This document shows positions 1-6,330 of a stretch of 32,322 bases of DNA, one piece after another (positions within the stretch are counted from its first letter, which is position 1; every line of letters begins with the position of its first letter). Location of the stretch: assembly GCA_944325965.1 (NCBI GenBank), contig CALVCB010000022.1, positions 1 to 32,322 on the forward strand, given 5' to 3'. The position numbers and the translations under genes were made by a program. Under the pieces are notes generated by a model. The model ran no database searches. It was not told the DNA's origin and was given only the letters and a program-made list of their open reading frames with translations. The stretch comes from an uncultured Bacteroidales bacterium (lineage in GTDB: Bacteria; Bacteroidota; Bacteroidia; Bacteroidales; UBA932).

Positions 1-2
1 AT

Positions 3-1349
3 ATGCAAAGGGAGAATTTCGGCAGCCGCTTCGGCGTGCTGGTGGCGATGGCCGGGTCGGCCATCGGGCTGGGGAACCTGTGGAGGTTCCCTTATATGGT
101 AGGGGAGTACGGAGGGGCGGCTTTCGTGTTTGTGTACATTATCTGCTTTTTCCTGCTCTGCCTTCCTATTCTGATTGCTGAGGTCACTGTCGGGCGCAGG
201 AGCAGGACAAACGCTTTCCGCGCTTTTGAGGTCCTAGCCCCTGGCAGCCGATGGAAATGGGCCGGTGTGCTGATGGTGGCCACCCCTGTCATCGTGGTCT
301 CGTACTACAGCGTCATCGGCGGGTGGTCGATAGAGTATTTCATCAAGTCATGTTCTCTGGATTTCTCGTCCGGCGCCGGTGCAGGGCAGGATATAGGGAC
401 TGTGTTCAGCAGTTTCATATCCTCCACGTGGCTTCCTCTTGCATATCATACCGTGTTCCTGCTTGTCACTGCCGCAGTGGTGGCCGCAGGGGTCAAGTCC
501 GGAATCGAGCGTTTCGGGAAGGTGATGATGCCTCTGCTGTTCGTGATAATGATAGTCATTGCGGTACGCTCTGTCACCCTGCCCGGTGCAGGGGAGGGCC
601 TCGAGTGGCTGTTCCGCCCGGATTTCTCCAAGATAGACGCTTCCGTCTGCGCCGCGGCCCTCGGCCAGGGATTCTTCTCCCTGTCGGTGGGGTTCGGCAT
701 CATGCTTACATACGGCTCCTATATCAGCAAGGATGAAAATATCGCAGTGTCGTCTGCCTATACCGCCGTTTCAGACCTGATATTCGCACTGATAGCCAGC
801 TGTGCCATCATGCCGGCCGTGTTCGTGTTCGGCCTCGACCCACGGGAGGGCCCGGGCCTTGTTTTCGAGACTCTGCCGTTCATTTTCTCGAACATGCCTC
901 TAGGCGGGCTCATTTCCATATTGTTCTTCCTTGCCCTTATCGTCGCGGCCCTCACTTCGTCCATATCGCTTTTTGAGGTGGGTGTCGCCTATCTCATGGA
1001 GGAGAAGGGGATGTCGAGAAGGACGGCTTCTGCCTCCATCTTTGCCGTCACATGGGTGCTCGGTGTCCTGTGCTCCCTCTCGTTCGGTCCGCTTTCCGGC
1101 TTCAAGGTGCTGGGCAACATCCTGTTTGATTTCTTCGACAAGCTCTCCGCAAACTACCTCATGCCTTTTGGCGCCCTGCTTATCGTGCTGTTCGTCGGCT
1201 GGCGCATGAAGAAGTCCGACATCCGCTCCGAGTTCACCAACGGCGGCACTCTCGCAGGCAACTCCCGCATCTTCCCTTTCGTCTGCTTCCTCATCCGCTT
1301 TCTCGCCCCCGCCGCCATCATCGTGATTTTCCTTTCGAATCTGGTGTAG
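3..1349 (+). CDS. sodium-dependent transporter, neurotransmitter:sodium symporter (NSS/SNF) family
   Basis: Inner-membrane secondary transporter predicted to import an amino acid or related amine with Na+. The N-terminus carries the NSS TM1 signature GSAIGLGNLWRFPY (about residues 18-31), whose unwound glycines and backbone form the sodium and substrate site in LeuT/MhsT-type proteins. The 448 residues hold about 11-12 hydrophobic segments, the usual size for bacterial NSS members of the 11-TM MhsT/TnaT type. The ATG at position 3 gives a normal short cytoplasmic N-terminus, so the gene is probably complete although its promoter lies outside the window. The substrate cannot be told from sequence; tryptophan, tyrosine and branched-chain residues are typical in this family. 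It ends 22 bp before the stop of the convergent AT-rich gene at 1371. Confidence 0.93.
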   Translation: MQRENFGSRFGVLVAMAGSAIGLGNLWRFPYMVGEYGGAAFVFVYIICFFLLCLPILIAEVTVGRRSRTNAFRAFEVLAPGSRWKWAGVLMVATPVIVVSYYSVIGGWSIEYFIKSCSLDFSSGAGAGQDIGTVFSSFISSTWLPLAYHTVFLLVTAAVVAAGVKSGIERFGKVMMPLLFVIMIVIAVRSVTLPGAGEGLEWLFRPDFSKIDASVCAAALGQGFFSLSVGFGIMLTYGSYISKDENIAVSSAYTAVSDLIFALIASCAIMPAVFVFGLDPREGPGLVFETLPFIFSNMPLGGLISILFFLALIVAALTSSISLFEVGVAYLMEEKGMSRRTASASIFAVTWVLGVLCSLSFGPLSGFKVLGNILFDFFDKLSANYLMPFGALLIVLFVGWRMKKSDIRSEFTNGGTLAGNSRIFPFVCFLIRFLAPAAIIVIFLSNLV

Positions 1350-1370
1350 GGGGTAGGAGTGGCCCGTTAC

Positions 1371-1988
1371 TTATACTGCTGCTAAAAAACTGTCTAAATC
1401 TTTACAGGAAATGTAATATTTGTCTACATCGGAGGGTTTGATACCTGATGCTTTGCTTTCCATCTGTTTATTATATTCATTTTCCCATATGGAAGATGTA
1501 TTTGCCAATACAGACAGAGATTCTGCCAAAGCATGTAACGGTTGTATTTTGGGGGAAATGTCGCTGACAATGAAAAAAGCTGTCTTGATATTTTTGAAAA
1601 TATCATTGTCCCCGGTTATGTTGATGCATATTGCTTTGCTGTCATCGAATTTTTTCTGGAAATCGTATCTGGAAATCTGTGACGAAATCATAGTCTCATT
1701 GACATTGTCAGTATGCTCTGCAAATTTAGACCAGCTTTTTACCTCTATGAAACAAAATATATTCTTACTGCGATTCAAGCCTATTGCATCAACTGATGAT
1801 AATTTGTCGATCCGTGCCTGTCTACAGTATTCGTCTTTTATGTCATCGAAATTGATTACGAGTGTTTTTTGTGCGCATAGAGGCAATGGTTTCTCACACA
1901 AGGCCTCTAATTCGCAGAATGTTTGCTCCGGTATTTCTCTATAAAATTTCCGGATTGTATTATATAGCTCTAATGCAGTTGCAATCAT
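1371..1988 (-). CDS. hypothetical protein with a putative PD-(D/E)XK nuclease core, partner of the upstream ATPase
   Basis: 205 residues, not a family I can name. Residues 66-84 contain an Asp followed 15 residues later by Glu-x-Lys (D67, E82, K84) at the end of a hydrophobic strand (IFCFIEVKSW). This is the layout of a PD-(D/E)XK nuclease core; an acidic N-terminal helix (around E27) and a later helix with Gln104 also fit the fold. No signal peptide or membrane segment is seen. It starts 6 bp after the stop of the ATPase gene, so the two are almost certainly co-transcribed and should act together. Base composition is much more AT-rich than the neighbouring housekeeping genes, suggesting horizontal gain. 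The nuclease call is inference from one motif; a DNA-binding or regulatory role is possible. Confidence 0.6.
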   Translation of the reverse strand: MIATALELYNTIRKFYREIPEQTFCELEALCEKPLPLCAQKTLVINFDDIKDEYCRQARIDKLSSVDAIGLNRSKNIFCFIEVKSWSKFAEHTDNVNETMISSQISRYDFQKKFDDSKAICINITGDNDIFKNIKTAFFIVSDISPKIQPLHALAESLSVLANTSSIWENEYNKQMESKASGIKPSDVDKYYISCKDLDSFLAAV

Positions 1989-1994
1989 GATGCT

Positions 1995-3305
1995 CTATTT
2001 GTCGCAGTGATGAATATTCATTATCCTGTTTAAAGGTTCAGACAGTGTTATGAAAATTCTGTTCAGGTCATCATTGACATTATATATGTCAGATAGCTCG
2101 CCGGATTCTTCGGCTAAATAGTAGTCGACATATTTCTCCAGATTATTCTGGGCAGTATAATAACGGATTCCCTGTATGAAATATGGGCTGTGTGTTGTTA
2201 CCAGGACAGGGATTCCCATTTTTGCCAACAGCACCAGTACATTTGCGAATTTTATCTGCCAGTCAGGGTGCAGATGGTTTTCCGGCTCATCCCATATGAG
2301 GAGCTTGTCAGGGGTGATGATATCTGCTTCAAGGAGCATCTGTATTACGCCGAATGATTTTATGCCGGAAGCGACATTTAGAGGGGAGAAACTTACATTG
2401 TCCCGTTCAAAAATGAGACTCTTTCCTTTTTCGTCAAATCTGAACTTTCCTCCGATTGTTTCCTGAATTGCATCGAATTTAAACTCTTTGTTTGTTTTGT
2501 AGCGCAGTGAATCTATTTTTTCTGCAAAATCTTTTATATGGGTAGGAACCATGGATGAGAAATATGATCTGCTGTTCATTTCCCGGTATGTCCCTGCGCG
2601 GAGTATGGCATCCAGCATATGCACATATAGCGGGGATTCGATATATGTCGCATCAACTATTATGTTGTTCAGACCCTTTATGCTTTTGATGGAAACCTGT
2701 TTTGTGTGTTCGGCTTCTATTGTATAGGCTATTGCTTCGCCATCTTCAAAAGAAAGCATAACATCAGCTTCGTCCTGATTAAGCGAGCAGATTCGGTTAA
2801 TGAATTCAGATTCAATTAGATAGTTTAGCCAAACGGCGATTCCTGCCGCGGGATTCTTCAGATTGTCCAGGCTGATGGCAATATTTTCGAAATCCTGGTG
2901 TATCAGAGCCTTTATCCGTGGGGTCAGGATTTCAAGCTGCTGTATAAACAGTTCACGTTCCTTTAGAAATGCCTTCTGCTTGTTTTCTTTTGCATTATCC
3001 AGAAGCTGCCTTAAAAAATCTCTGGAAGTGGATGGGAACAATAGAGAATACTGCTTGTAGTATTGGGCGAGATTTACCCGGGCAGAAGACATCCGCCTAT
3101 ATATTGACTGGATATATCTCAGTAAGACTTTTTCTCTGTCTTTTTCAGTGTCGCACTGAAAATCAGATAAGGCTTTGATTGTAGAGAACAACAATTTACC
3201 CACTGTACTTTTACCTGTATCATTATTCCCGGCAATGACGGTCAAACCGTTAAGATTGATATCCGCTTTTTTGATTTTGTTGATATTCTGGATTGAGAAA
3301 CGCAT
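1995..3305 (-). CDS. AAA/ABC-like ATPase (AAA_15/AAA_21 type), putative defence ATPase
   Basis: 436-residue soluble SMC/RecF-like ATPase. Visible motifs: Walker A GNNDTGKST (26-34), an ABC-signature-like segment NVASGIKSFG (310-319), Walker B with catalytic acid LLIWDEPENHLHP (335-347; D339, E340) and the switch histidine in VTTHSP (H372). The middle (about 45-300) is helical and charged, as in OLD-like and AAA_15 ATPases, but there is no C-terminal TOPRIM domain, so it is not a complete OLD nuclease. The effector is therefore probably the 205-residue product encoded 6 bp downstream. A TATCTTTG -7 box at 3326-3333 gives it its own promoter. Known two-gene defence modules (PARIS, Septu, Gabija) also pair such ATPases with a nuclease, but I see no specific match to any of them. 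AT-rich compared with flanking genes. Confidence 0.85.
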   Translation of the reverse strand: MRFSIQNINKIKKADINLNGLTVIAGNNDTGKSTVGKLLFSTIKALSDFQCDTEKDREKVLLRYIQSIYRRMSSARVNLAQYYKQYSLLFPSTSRDFLRQLLDNAKENKQKAFLKERELFIQQLEILTPRIKALIHQDFENIAISLDNLKNPAAGIAVWLNYLIESEFINRICSLNQDEADVMLSFEDGEAIAYTIEAEHTKQVSIKSIKGLNNIIVDATYIESPLYVHMLDAILRAGTYREMNSRSYFSSMVPTHIKDFAEKIDSLRYKTNKEFKFDAIQETIGGKFRFDEKGKSLIFERDNVSFSPLNVASGIKSFGVIQMLLEADIITPDKLLIWDEPENHLHPDWQIKFANVLVLLAKMGIPVLVTTHSPYFIQGIRYYTAQNNLEKYVDYYLAEESGELSDIYNVNDDLNRIFITLSEPLNRIMNIHHCDK

Positions 3306-3325
3306 ATGGACAATAATTTTGAAAA

Positions 3326-3333
3326 CAAAGATA
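3326..3333 (-). promoter_or_regulatory. -7 promoter element of the ATPase-nuclease unit
   Basis: On the minus strand this reads TATCTTTG, an exact match to the Bacteroidetes -7 consensus TAnnTTTG. It ends 20 bp upstream of the ATPase start codon, implying a leader of roughly 10-20 nt. No clear TTTG -33 element is visible at the right distance. It indicates that the AT-rich unit does not depend on read-through from the tRNA gene. Confidence 0.5.
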
Positions 3334-3376
3334 AGTAAAAGTAATTATTGCTGTTACATGAGAAATATGAAAAATA

Positions 3377-3399
3377 AAAGGCTGACGTAGTCAGCCTTT
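3377..3399 (-). terminator. intrinsic terminator of tRNA-Leu
   Basis: Perfect 10-bp stem (AAAGGCTGAC / GTCAGCCTTT) with a 3-nt loop. On the minus strand it is followed by a T-rich run (TATTTTTC), the normal form of a rho-independent terminator. It starts 3 nt beyond the mature tRNA 3' end and separates the tRNA from the ATPase gene. Confidence 0.85.
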
Positions 3400-3402
3400 C
3401 GG

Positions 3403-3488
3403 TGCTCCGGACGGGGGTCGAACCCGTACGGGCATTGCTGCCCAAGGGATTTTAAGTCCCTCTTGTCTACCGATTCCAACACCAGAGC
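3403..3488 (-). tRNA. tRNA-Leu (anticodon UAA)
   Basis: 86-nt cloverleaf read from the minus strand. The acceptor stem is GCTCTGG paired with CCGGAGC (one G-U) with discriminator A. The anticodon loop CTTAAAA lies between AGGGA and TCCCT, giving anticodon TAA. The long variable arm has a GGGC/GCCC stem, as expected for the class II leucine tRNA, and the T arm is ACGGG-TTCGACC-CCCGT. The 3' CCA is not encoded (CCG follows), so it must be added by the CCA-adding enzyme. The gene has its own -7 box and terminator. Its 3' side faces the AT-rich two-gene insertion. Confidence 0.96.
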
Positions 3489-3498
3489 AATCCGTGCG

Positions 3499-3506
3499 CA
3501 AAGATA
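3499..3506 (-). promoter_or_regulatory. -7 promoter element of tRNA-Leu
   Basis: Minus strand TATCTTTG, an exact TAnnTTTG match, ending 10 nt upstream of the mature tRNA 5' end. Transcription would start only a few bases before the tRNA. The -33 region overlaps the palindrome at 3516-3529. Confidence 0.55.
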
Positions 3507-3515
3507 ATACAAATC

Positions 3516-3529
3516 ATCCGAATTCGGAT
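3516..3529. repeat. 14-bp perfect palindrome upstream of tRNA-Leu
   Basis: ATCCGAATTCGGAT is its own reverse complement. It lies between the PAP2 stop codon and the tRNA promoter, over the expected -33 region. It could be an operator or a short hairpin at the end of the PAP2 transcript; no T-run follows, so a terminator role is doubtful. Confidence 0.5.
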
Positions 3530-3567
3530 AACTAATGTGAGATAGTATTTGCAAGGCCTGCCGGTGG

Positions 3568-4677
3568 CTACCAGAAGAAAGTCGCGGCAATCCCTGTCTG
3601 TACCGTGTGGACCAGGGGTTTTTCTTTAGTGAAAGAGAATGCTTCGTATTCGGCGAATGCCTTGAGCTTGAAATTGCTGCCTGTTATGACGGAGAATGCG
3701 GGACCTGCTATCAGGTCTATTCCGTTGCCTTCACGATGCCATGCATATCCGAGCATGAGCCTTGTTTCCACTTCGAGGATTCTGGCGAAGGGCCACTGCC
3801 AATAGCCGCCGGCGGCGATGTCGTACATGTTGGATGATGCCCCCCCCGGTGAGAATGTCATGGAGTTGGCGCCGGTGCGGATGGCAAGCCCGCTTCCAGG
3901 GTTGATCGGCACATGCACCTGGAGGCCTACGGAGCTCCCGCTGCGTGGAATAGAACCAGGCCTTTTCCCGGAAGACGGAAAGAAGCGCCATCCGAAATAA
4001 ATTTCCGCTTCATAATGCCTCAAAGTGGGGTCATAGCCGGATTCAGGCTTTTGGTATCCGTCACACAAGTACTTATCCTTGAATATTCTGTCGGCAATGA
4101 AATATCCGAGTTGTGTAGCGGCTGTCCCGATGATCGCCCCTGCCAGTATGTCGCTTGCCCAGTGCCGGTCATTCATTATCCTGCCGAGCGCCGTGGCAGA
4201 GGCCGCCGTATATGCTCCAAAACTGAACCACGGGCTCTTCCATCCGTATTCCTTATGCAGCATGGTGGCTATCATGAATGCGGTGGCCGTGTGTCCGGAT
4301 GGGAATGAATTGTGCGAGGACCCGTCAGGGCGCGGTCTCCGGACGGTGTATTTGAGCCCGTTCACAAGTCCTGCCATGACCGCTGCGGAGAATGCGTCAG
4401 AGACTGCCATCCTGCCCCAGCACGTGCGGCTTTCATATCCTGCGGCTTTGAGTCCGAGCAGGACGGCTGCGGGTGCGTACTGCAGGTAGTCGTCATACGG
4501 GGAGGAGAATCCCGGCATTGCGTTGAACCTGAGCTGCCGGATGCCCCCGTCGAATGAGTTTATCCCTGCGGAAGGTCCTCCGTAGGTCTGGATGTACTGT
4601 GCATGGAGCTGTGACGGGAATGCCCATGCAAGCAAGATTGTGTACAGGATGCAGATGCAGGTCAGTTTCTTGGACAT
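3568..4677 (-). CDS. secreted PAP2-family phosphatase with C-terminal outer-membrane-like region
   Basis: Predicted lipid or acid phosphatase acting outside the cytoplasm. Numbered from the ATG at 4677 (369 residues), residues 1-27 form a signal peptide ending LHA-QY. The three PAP2 motifs are intact: K109-x6-R116-P117, P126-S-G-H129, and R166-x5-H172-x3-D176, which supply the phosphate-binding residues and the nucleophile/acid histidines. Residues about 220-369 are not part of a PAP2 domain; they alternate polar and aromatic residues and end in TFFW, like an outer-membrane beta-barrel C-terminus. An upstream ATG at 4686 is possible, but the -7 box at 4701-4708 would leave almost no leader for it, so 4677 is preferred. 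Substrate may be undecaprenyl pyrophosphate or lipid A phosphate; this is not decided by sequence. An 8-base C run (G on the coding strand) lies at 3840-3847. Confidence 0.88.
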   Translation of the reverse strand: MSKKLTCICILYTILLAWAFPSQLHAQYIQTYGGPSAGINSFDGGIRQLRFNAMPGFSSPYDDYLQYAPAAVLLGLKAAGYESRTCWGRMAVSDAFSAAVMAGLVNGLKYTVRRPRPDGSSHNSFPSGHTATAFMIATMLHKEYGWKSPWFSFGAYTAASATALGRIMNDRHWASDILAGAIIGTAATQLGYFIADRIFKDKYLCDGYQKPESGYDPTLRHYEAEIYFGWRFFPSSGKRPGSIPRSGSSVGLQVHVPINPGSGLAIRTGANSMTFSPGGASSNMYDIAAGGYWQWPFARILEVETRLMLGYAWHREGNGIDLIAGPAFSVITGSNFKLKAFAEYEAFSFTKEKPLVHTVQTGIAATFFW

Positions 4678-4700
4678 AAATGTCATAGTTTATCAGCTGA

Positions 4701-4708
4701 CAAAGATA
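4701..4708 (-). promoter_or_regulatory. -7 promoter element of the PAP2 gene
   Basis: Minus strand TATCTTTG, an exact TAnnTTTG match. Start of transcription about 4694-4697 would give a leader of about 20 nt to the ATG at 4677 but only about 10 nt to the one at 4686. No clear -33 element. Confidence 0.5.
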
Positions 4709-4760
4709 GCGATAAAAAATAATTCCGGATGGTATTTGAATTTTCTTTAACTTCGCGTTC

Positions 4761-5369
4761 ATGGATAATTCATCGATAAGAGTGGCCTTTGACGGGCGTG
4801 CCGTGGCCGCCTCCGGGGCTTGGGGTGCCGCCTTGCGGAGGTCTGTAGGGTCTATGGCGAGGAAATACCCCGGATGCACCATAGATGTCTATGTCCCGTA
4901 CGGCAGGACATATCCGCTTCTGGAGGAGTTTTCGGGCTATGCCAATATCAATGTCTGCCGTGCACGGTTCCCCTGGGCATGGCCTTTCCTTTCCATGTGG
5001 CGGCGCGGCATAGCTGCTGAGCTTGTACGCCGTGATACAGGCGTGTTCCACGCCCCTGGGGACATCTTTCCACGCCCTGTGGCGGAGATGCCGGGAATCA
5101 GGAAGGTGGTGACGGTGCGGGACCTGTCTTTCCTCTCCTCCCCGTCAGGCTTTTCGTGGCTGCAGCGGCACAGGAACAATGTCCGCTTCCGCCGCTCCTG
5201 CAGGCGTGCAGATGCTATTGTCGTCCCTTCTGCCGAGGTGGCGGCTGACGTAGTCAAGTATTATTTCATACGCAAGGACAGGATATTTGTAGCCGGGAAG
5301 CCGGAAGTCTCCGGCGCTGTGGATGCCGCATGGCTCATGTCCCTGTATGAGGGCTTGCTCGGCCGGTAG
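4761..5369 (+). CDS. GT4-type glycosyltransferase N-terminal domain only (truncated or orphan)
   Basis: 202 residues that align by eye with the N-terminal Rossmann half of GT4 glycosyltransferases: an opening strand IRVAFDGRAV, a central VVTVRDLSFLSSP, a helix rich in Arg (RRSCRRADAIVVPSAEVAADVV) and RKDRIFVAG leading to the hinge. The C-terminal half, which holds the EX7E nucleotide-sugar site in this family, is missing: the protein stops about 15 residues after the hinge and the next base begins the stop codon of the convergent comF gene. It may therefore be a decayed glycosyltransferase, a domain working with a partner elsewhere, or a stable short family. The reading frame is intact with normal GC-rich codon use, so decay, if any, is recent or selection remains. 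Enzyme activity alone is unlikely. Confidence 0.75.
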   Translation: MDNSSIRVAFDGRAVAASGAWGAALRRSVGSMARKYPGCTIDVYVPYGRTYPLLEEFSGYANINVCRARFPWAWPFLSMWRRGIAAELVRRDTGVFHAPGDIFPRPVAEMPGIRKVVTVRDLSFLSSPSGFSWLQRHRNNVRFRRSCRRADAIVVPSAEVAADVVKYYFIRKDRIFVAGKPEVSGAVDAAWLMSLYEGLLGR

Positions 5370-6131
5370 TCAGTTGCTAACCATGGCCAGGGCGGCTACG
5401 CTTATACTGATGTCGCGTGCCGTTTCCCTTACCGCCTGCCAGCAGGCATGCAGGGTGGCCCCTGTGGTGAATACGTCATCCACAAGCAGGATATGCCCTG
5501 TCCCGGCAGGGAATTTTTTCCTTATTCCGAAAGCGTCCTTCACATTCCTTGATTTTTCTTCTGTGTCCAGCCGGGTCTGTGTCTCCGTATGGTGTCTCCT
5601 GTAGAGGATGTCGGTGCGTACGGTAGAACCTATGGCTCCGGCAATCCCCCTGGCTATCACTTCTGCCTGGTTGTACCCCCGTTCCCATCTTCTTGACCAG
5701 TACAGAGGGACGGGAATTATCATGTCGATGCCTTCCAGCGCAGGCGAACATGCTATCTTCTTCCCGAGCATTGCCCCGAAAAACAGCCCTGAGGATATGT
5801 CCCCGTGGTATTTTATGCTGTACGGGATCTTCCTGTACTGGGCTTCGGAGTTGAAGAAGAACAGTGCGGCGGCATGGCTGTACGGTATATGTGCAGGCAG
5901 CCGGGAAGCCTGCTGCATATCATGACATGCCGTTCTCTGGATGAGCCCGTTGAACTTCTCGGCCATGGGATTGCGTGAAAGAGACCATCCGTATGTCAGG
6001 GGCAGGTCCGCGAGGCATCTGGTGCAGATATGCTCCTCGAAGGTATAGAGCCTTTTCCCGCACACTATGCATGTCCGGGGAAGTATCAGGTCCATGACCG
6101 GCAGGATGAATCTGTCATAAAATGTCTGCAT
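5370..6131 (-). CDS. comF: ComF family protein (phosphoribosyltransferase-like)
   Basis: 253 residues from the ATG at 6131. An N-terminal four-cysteine zinc finger (C21, C24, C36, C39) is followed by a PRTase-fold domain with the PRPP-loop ILLVDDVFTTGAT near the C-terminus. This is the standard ComF/GntX architecture and length. The family is linked to DNA uptake and to processing of internalised DNA, but in most bacteria its reaction is unproven. A longer start at 6170 exists, but a TAAATTTG -7 box at 6152-6159 lies inside that extension, so transcription should begin downstream of it; 6131 is therefore chosen. The stop codon directly abuts that of the convergent glycosyltransferase fragment with no bases between. 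Confidence 0.9.
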   Translation of the reverse strand: MQTFYDRFILPVMDLILPRTCIVCGKRLYTFEEHICTRCLADLPLTYGWSLSRNPMAEKFNGLIQRTACHDMQQASRLPAHIPYSHAAALFFFNSEAQYRKIPYSIKYHGDISSGLFFGAMLGKKIACSPALEGIDMIIPVPLYWSRRWERGYNQAEVIARGIAGAIGSTVRTDILYRRHHTETQTRLDTEEKSRNVKDAFGIRKKFPAGTGHILLVDDVFTTGATLHACWQAVRETARDISISVAALAMVSN

Positions 6132-6151
6132 GCCCGTAATCTTCCGGTCTG

Positions 6152-6159
6152 CAAATTTA
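6152..6159 (-). promoter_or_regulatory. -7 promoter element of comF
   Basis: Minus strand TAAATTTG, an exact TAnnTTTG match. It is placed about 20 bp upstream of the ATG at 6131 and decides between the two candidate comF starts. Confidence 0.5.
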
Positions 6160-6330
6160 TGTCGTGGCATCTGCTCCGGATAAAAAAAACAGAAAAAACA
6201 TTCATGCCTTTTCTTTTTTTAATGTAATTTTAAATTTTTACTGTTCCTGAAAGACCCGTGCTATGCTCTGGCATGAAGTATTTCGGGAATCGTGGATAAC
6301 AGACAAGTACAACGAACATACATTGGTAAT

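Noticed and set aside
1350-1420. Possible att repeat (copy of the tRNA-Leu 3' end) at the far end of the AT-rich unit
   Set aside because: No match of useful length to the tRNA 3' sequence is visible there.
1995-3305. Reading the ATPase as an OLD-family nuclease or RecF
   Set aside because: There is no TOPRIM domain after Walker B as OLD requires, and the gene is not in a dnaA/recF context and lacks RecF-specific motifs.
6132-6170. Longer comF start at 6170
   Set aside because: A consensus -7 box (6152-6159) lies inside the extension and the extra residues are not family-like.
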